Source: Brachynemurus nebulosus (taxonomy: Eukaryota > Arthropoda > Insecta > Neuroptera > Myrmeleontidae). From it: a DNA stretch of 64,000 bases. Positions 62,193 through 64,000 of this stretch are shown here, one piece after another. The stretch is from NCBI GenBank assembly GCA_035578155.1, contig JAPWDM010000003.1:25052416-25116415 (forward strand), given 5' to 3'. A program made the translations under genes and the position numbers. Each line of letters opens with the position of its first letter. The first letter of the stretch is position 1. A model generated the notes under the pieces. It worked only from the letters and a program-made list of their open reading frames with translations. It ran no database searches and was not told the DNA's origin.

Positions 62193-62473
62193 TAAGACTA
62201 GCCGCGCATTAGCAATTTTTTTATCACGTTTAAAAGCAACTTTTAAATCACCGAGTATAAAACGTATTGTTTTGTATTAAACCCAGCGCACTGGTGATTT
62301 TTAAATTGAGGCAACTAAAAAATTTCATCATGTTTTATTTTATGAGTGAGAGAACTGTTGCCGATAATAATGGAACATGCATGTTCAGATTAGTTGGAGC
62401 GCACTTGTGAGTATTTAGTTGCTTATTACTATTTCTTATGACAAATTTTTATTTGTTTTTGTGAAATTGAATC

Positions 62474-62557
62474 ATGGAGTTGAATGTTGAAGACTTTATT
62501 AGTGAGATCGGGAACGACCAGCAATATATACATAATACAAAATTAACAATACTCTGA
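62474..62557 (+). pseudogene. Truncated MADF/Myb-like partner ORF (Harbinger)
   Basis: An ATG after a short leader starts MELNVEDFISEIGNDQQYIH and stops after 27 codons (TGA). An acidic start of the type 'xxVExLIxEVxxxPxLYD' is how MADF/Myb-SANT proteins of Harbinger elements often begin, binding the TIRs with the transposase. The call leans on position inside the element as much as on sequence. The rest was lost in the internal deletion. Confidence 0.35.
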
Positions 62558-62827
62558 TAAAAATTTAAAAAAAAAAATTATGGGTTGAATTAGGCATGTG
62601 AAAAATTTGTTGAGAATTGAGATGAACTTACTATTGCAAATTATCAAAAATTTCGGAAAATAATTAAAAAATTTATTTTTATCTTCCCTTAAATTTTGAA
62701 ATAATTTATAAAATTGACCGTTAAGAAGCCTCTGGCTCACTAATGGATGAATCCACAATCGTTTGCGTTTTTGTTTCTTTTTCCATAATTCGAGAGCGCA
62801 AACACATGCAATGACTATGAAAACCAT
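62543..62827 (-). pseudogene. Truncated Harbinger transposase, N-terminal part
   Basis: The minus-strand frame begins MVFIVIACVCALELW and continues KRKRLWIHPLVSQRLLNGQ and FYKLFQNLREDKNKFFNYF. 'W(V/I)HPxxxxRxxxGxFxxLFxxLRxDxxKFFNYFRMS' is the conserved block before the DDE core in HARBI1-like nucleases. After KFFNYF the similarity fades and the catalytic domain is absent, so the product cannot cut DNA. The right TIR lies about 140 bp upstream, as expected for a first exon near the element end. Confidence 0.72.
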
Positions 62828-62972
62828 TTCTCTACTAAAATTGTATATTGGTTGTATAGAGCAACTATTTAATCAACTAGTGCGCGCTTGTAAAAAAGAA
62901 AAAAAGCAACTTTTAAGTGATTAAACTATTCAGTTGCCTATTGTAAAAGTTGCTAGTGCGCGGCTGGCCTAA

Positions 62973-64000
62973 ATATAAACGCGAACATAAGTCTAACGCT
63001 TACATTTTTTTACATCTTTGGCCAATTTTGATACGGAACACTAAAAAGCCTTAAACAAAATTTGTCGTGTCTGCTTCGATACGTGTCTGTGACGTTCAAT
63101 CTTTATAGATACGAATCAATATTAAAACGGCTAAGTTCTCAGTGGAAACCACCGCTGAAAACAATAAAAAGTTGCGAGCATAAGCGGAGAAGCCTTGATG
63201 ATAATCTCCCTCCGTGTTATCCTCTGCAATGATCCTGAATGTCTTCGGTACATTAGGGCACTGAAGATAATGTTAATTAACTCACTTCGTAAAAGAAGTC
63301 ACAAGGAAATAGATTAAAATGGTAGCACGACTTCGGTAAAATTTAGATCGGTACGATAGCTGTTTTTGGACGTCAAGAAAGATTTATAAAAAAAGAAAAA
63401 TTCACTTGGGTTAAGACTTAACAAAAACCGCTTAAAGACAGATAATGTATTGTATTCGGAAAGGATAATTTTTAAAAATAAGATACGTATTTAGATCTAG
63501 AACGAAATTTTCCGGAATTAGCGTTGTTGTCTGACTACTTTCTGGACCGCTTGTCTACGTTGATGTTTGTAAGTTCTAATATCAACAAATGTTAGAATCT
63601 TATTACCTTTAAAACTATTGAAACTTAGGAACTATACGTATACTTTTTTATCAAGTTATTAAAGCATTATTTCAATTTTCTTCAAATCAGTATTATTTTA
63701 TTTCTGACATATAAATTATAATTTATTAAATAAAAACGAAAAAAAAAATTGAAAAAAAAAAAAACAACAAAAGAACCCTCCATAAAAAAAGCGGAACGGA
63801 AATAATGTAGCAACACTTAAAGGAAATAAAGAAACAAAAAATATGATTTTCACATAAAAGTTTTCTACTATAAACTTTATACTTTATATTACAAAGTGAT
63901 AAAATTTAAAATTTTATGTTCAACTAAAAGAATTTTAGTATATTACCTTAACTCTACACTCTACACATAAACTATATTTGCATTTATTTAAATGTTTGCT
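62973..64000. other. End of window, no gene recognised
   Basis: The segment 63000-63560 has less biased composition (for example CCTCTGCAATGATCCTGAATG), but no open frame, RNA or repeat match was found. Short A runs lie at 63740-63765. Confidence 0.35.

Larger units (their letters stand above)
62196..62969. mobile_element. PIF/Harbinger deletion derivative, 774 bp
   Basis: The ends GACTAGCCGCGCATTAGC and the inverse of GCTAGTGCGCGGCTGGCC are flanked by TAA on both sides (62193-62195 and 62970-62972). Inside are the start of a plus-strand ORF (62474) and the start of a Harbinger transposase-like ORF on the minus strand (from 62827). They point at each other and meet near 62555, as expected if the middle of an autonomous two-gene element was deleted. 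Intact Harbinger elements encode a DDE nuclease and a Myb/SANT- or MADF-type DNA-binding partner. Confidence 0.82.

Overview
The window looks like gene-poor, strongly AT-rich nuclear DNA of an animal, most likely an insect. No open reading frame exceeds about 130 codons, and the longest ones are artefacts of (TA)n tracts (poly Ile-Tyr). There is no bacterial gene organisation, rRNA or CRISPR array. What can be recognised is almost entirely transposable-element debris of types common in insects: hAT, Tc1/mariner, pogo, piggyBac-type (TTAA), PIF/Harbinger and a Mutator-like foldback, plus non-LTR scraps, a tRNA-derived SINE and many microsatellites. The species cannot be fixed from the sequence alone. 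|| Layout. 0.1-6.0 kb: two inverted copies of a 1.5-1.7 kb repeat (family A) flank a family B element that carries a foldback MITE. 6.1-7.5 kb: a hAT transposase relic split by a family E repeat. 11.9-17.3 kb: two more family A copies, a Mutator-like foldback with a 9-bp target duplication and a nested hAT MITE, and a PIF-type MITE. 18.4-19.3 kb: a dead Tc1-like element. 20.3-24.1 kb: hairpins, exon-like islands and a psq-type helix-turn-helix exon. 25.2-28.5 kb: a long-TIR element holding a TTAA MITE, then family B and hAT-like elements. 30.4-34.5 kb: two members of the TA-flanked family C, a second E element and a SINE. 35.4-36.9 kb: a 1.47-kb palindrome. 37.3-43.2 kb: a roughly 185-bp tandem array broken by nested hAT and mariner-type elements and by family C. 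43.4-46.4 kb: the second TTAA MITE and a hAT element with a perfect 8-bp duplication. 47.5-53.1 kb: foldback, pogo-, mariner- and TTAA-type MITEs and a possible solo LTR. 53.9-55.5 kb: a hAT element with a nested family B element. 59.0-61.8 kb: a large family B element carrying a 120-bp minisatellite. 62.2-63.0 kb: a PIF/Harbinger deletion derivative keeping the starts of two convergent genes. || The genes do not form a pathway. Several insertions can be bounded exactly by target-site duplications, which gives a relative insertion chronology. A few minus-strand segments (17.7, 20.6, 22.6 and 32.1 kb) look like exons with consensus splice sites. Such matches are partly expected by chance in AT-rich DNA, so they are marked as candidates. 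No clearly new biochemical system was found. The most unusual items are family B (inverted ends, a central (TA)n and a variable minisatellite), family A (internal diverged subrepeats and a T-rich end), the large snapback elements and the two-gene Harbinger derivative.
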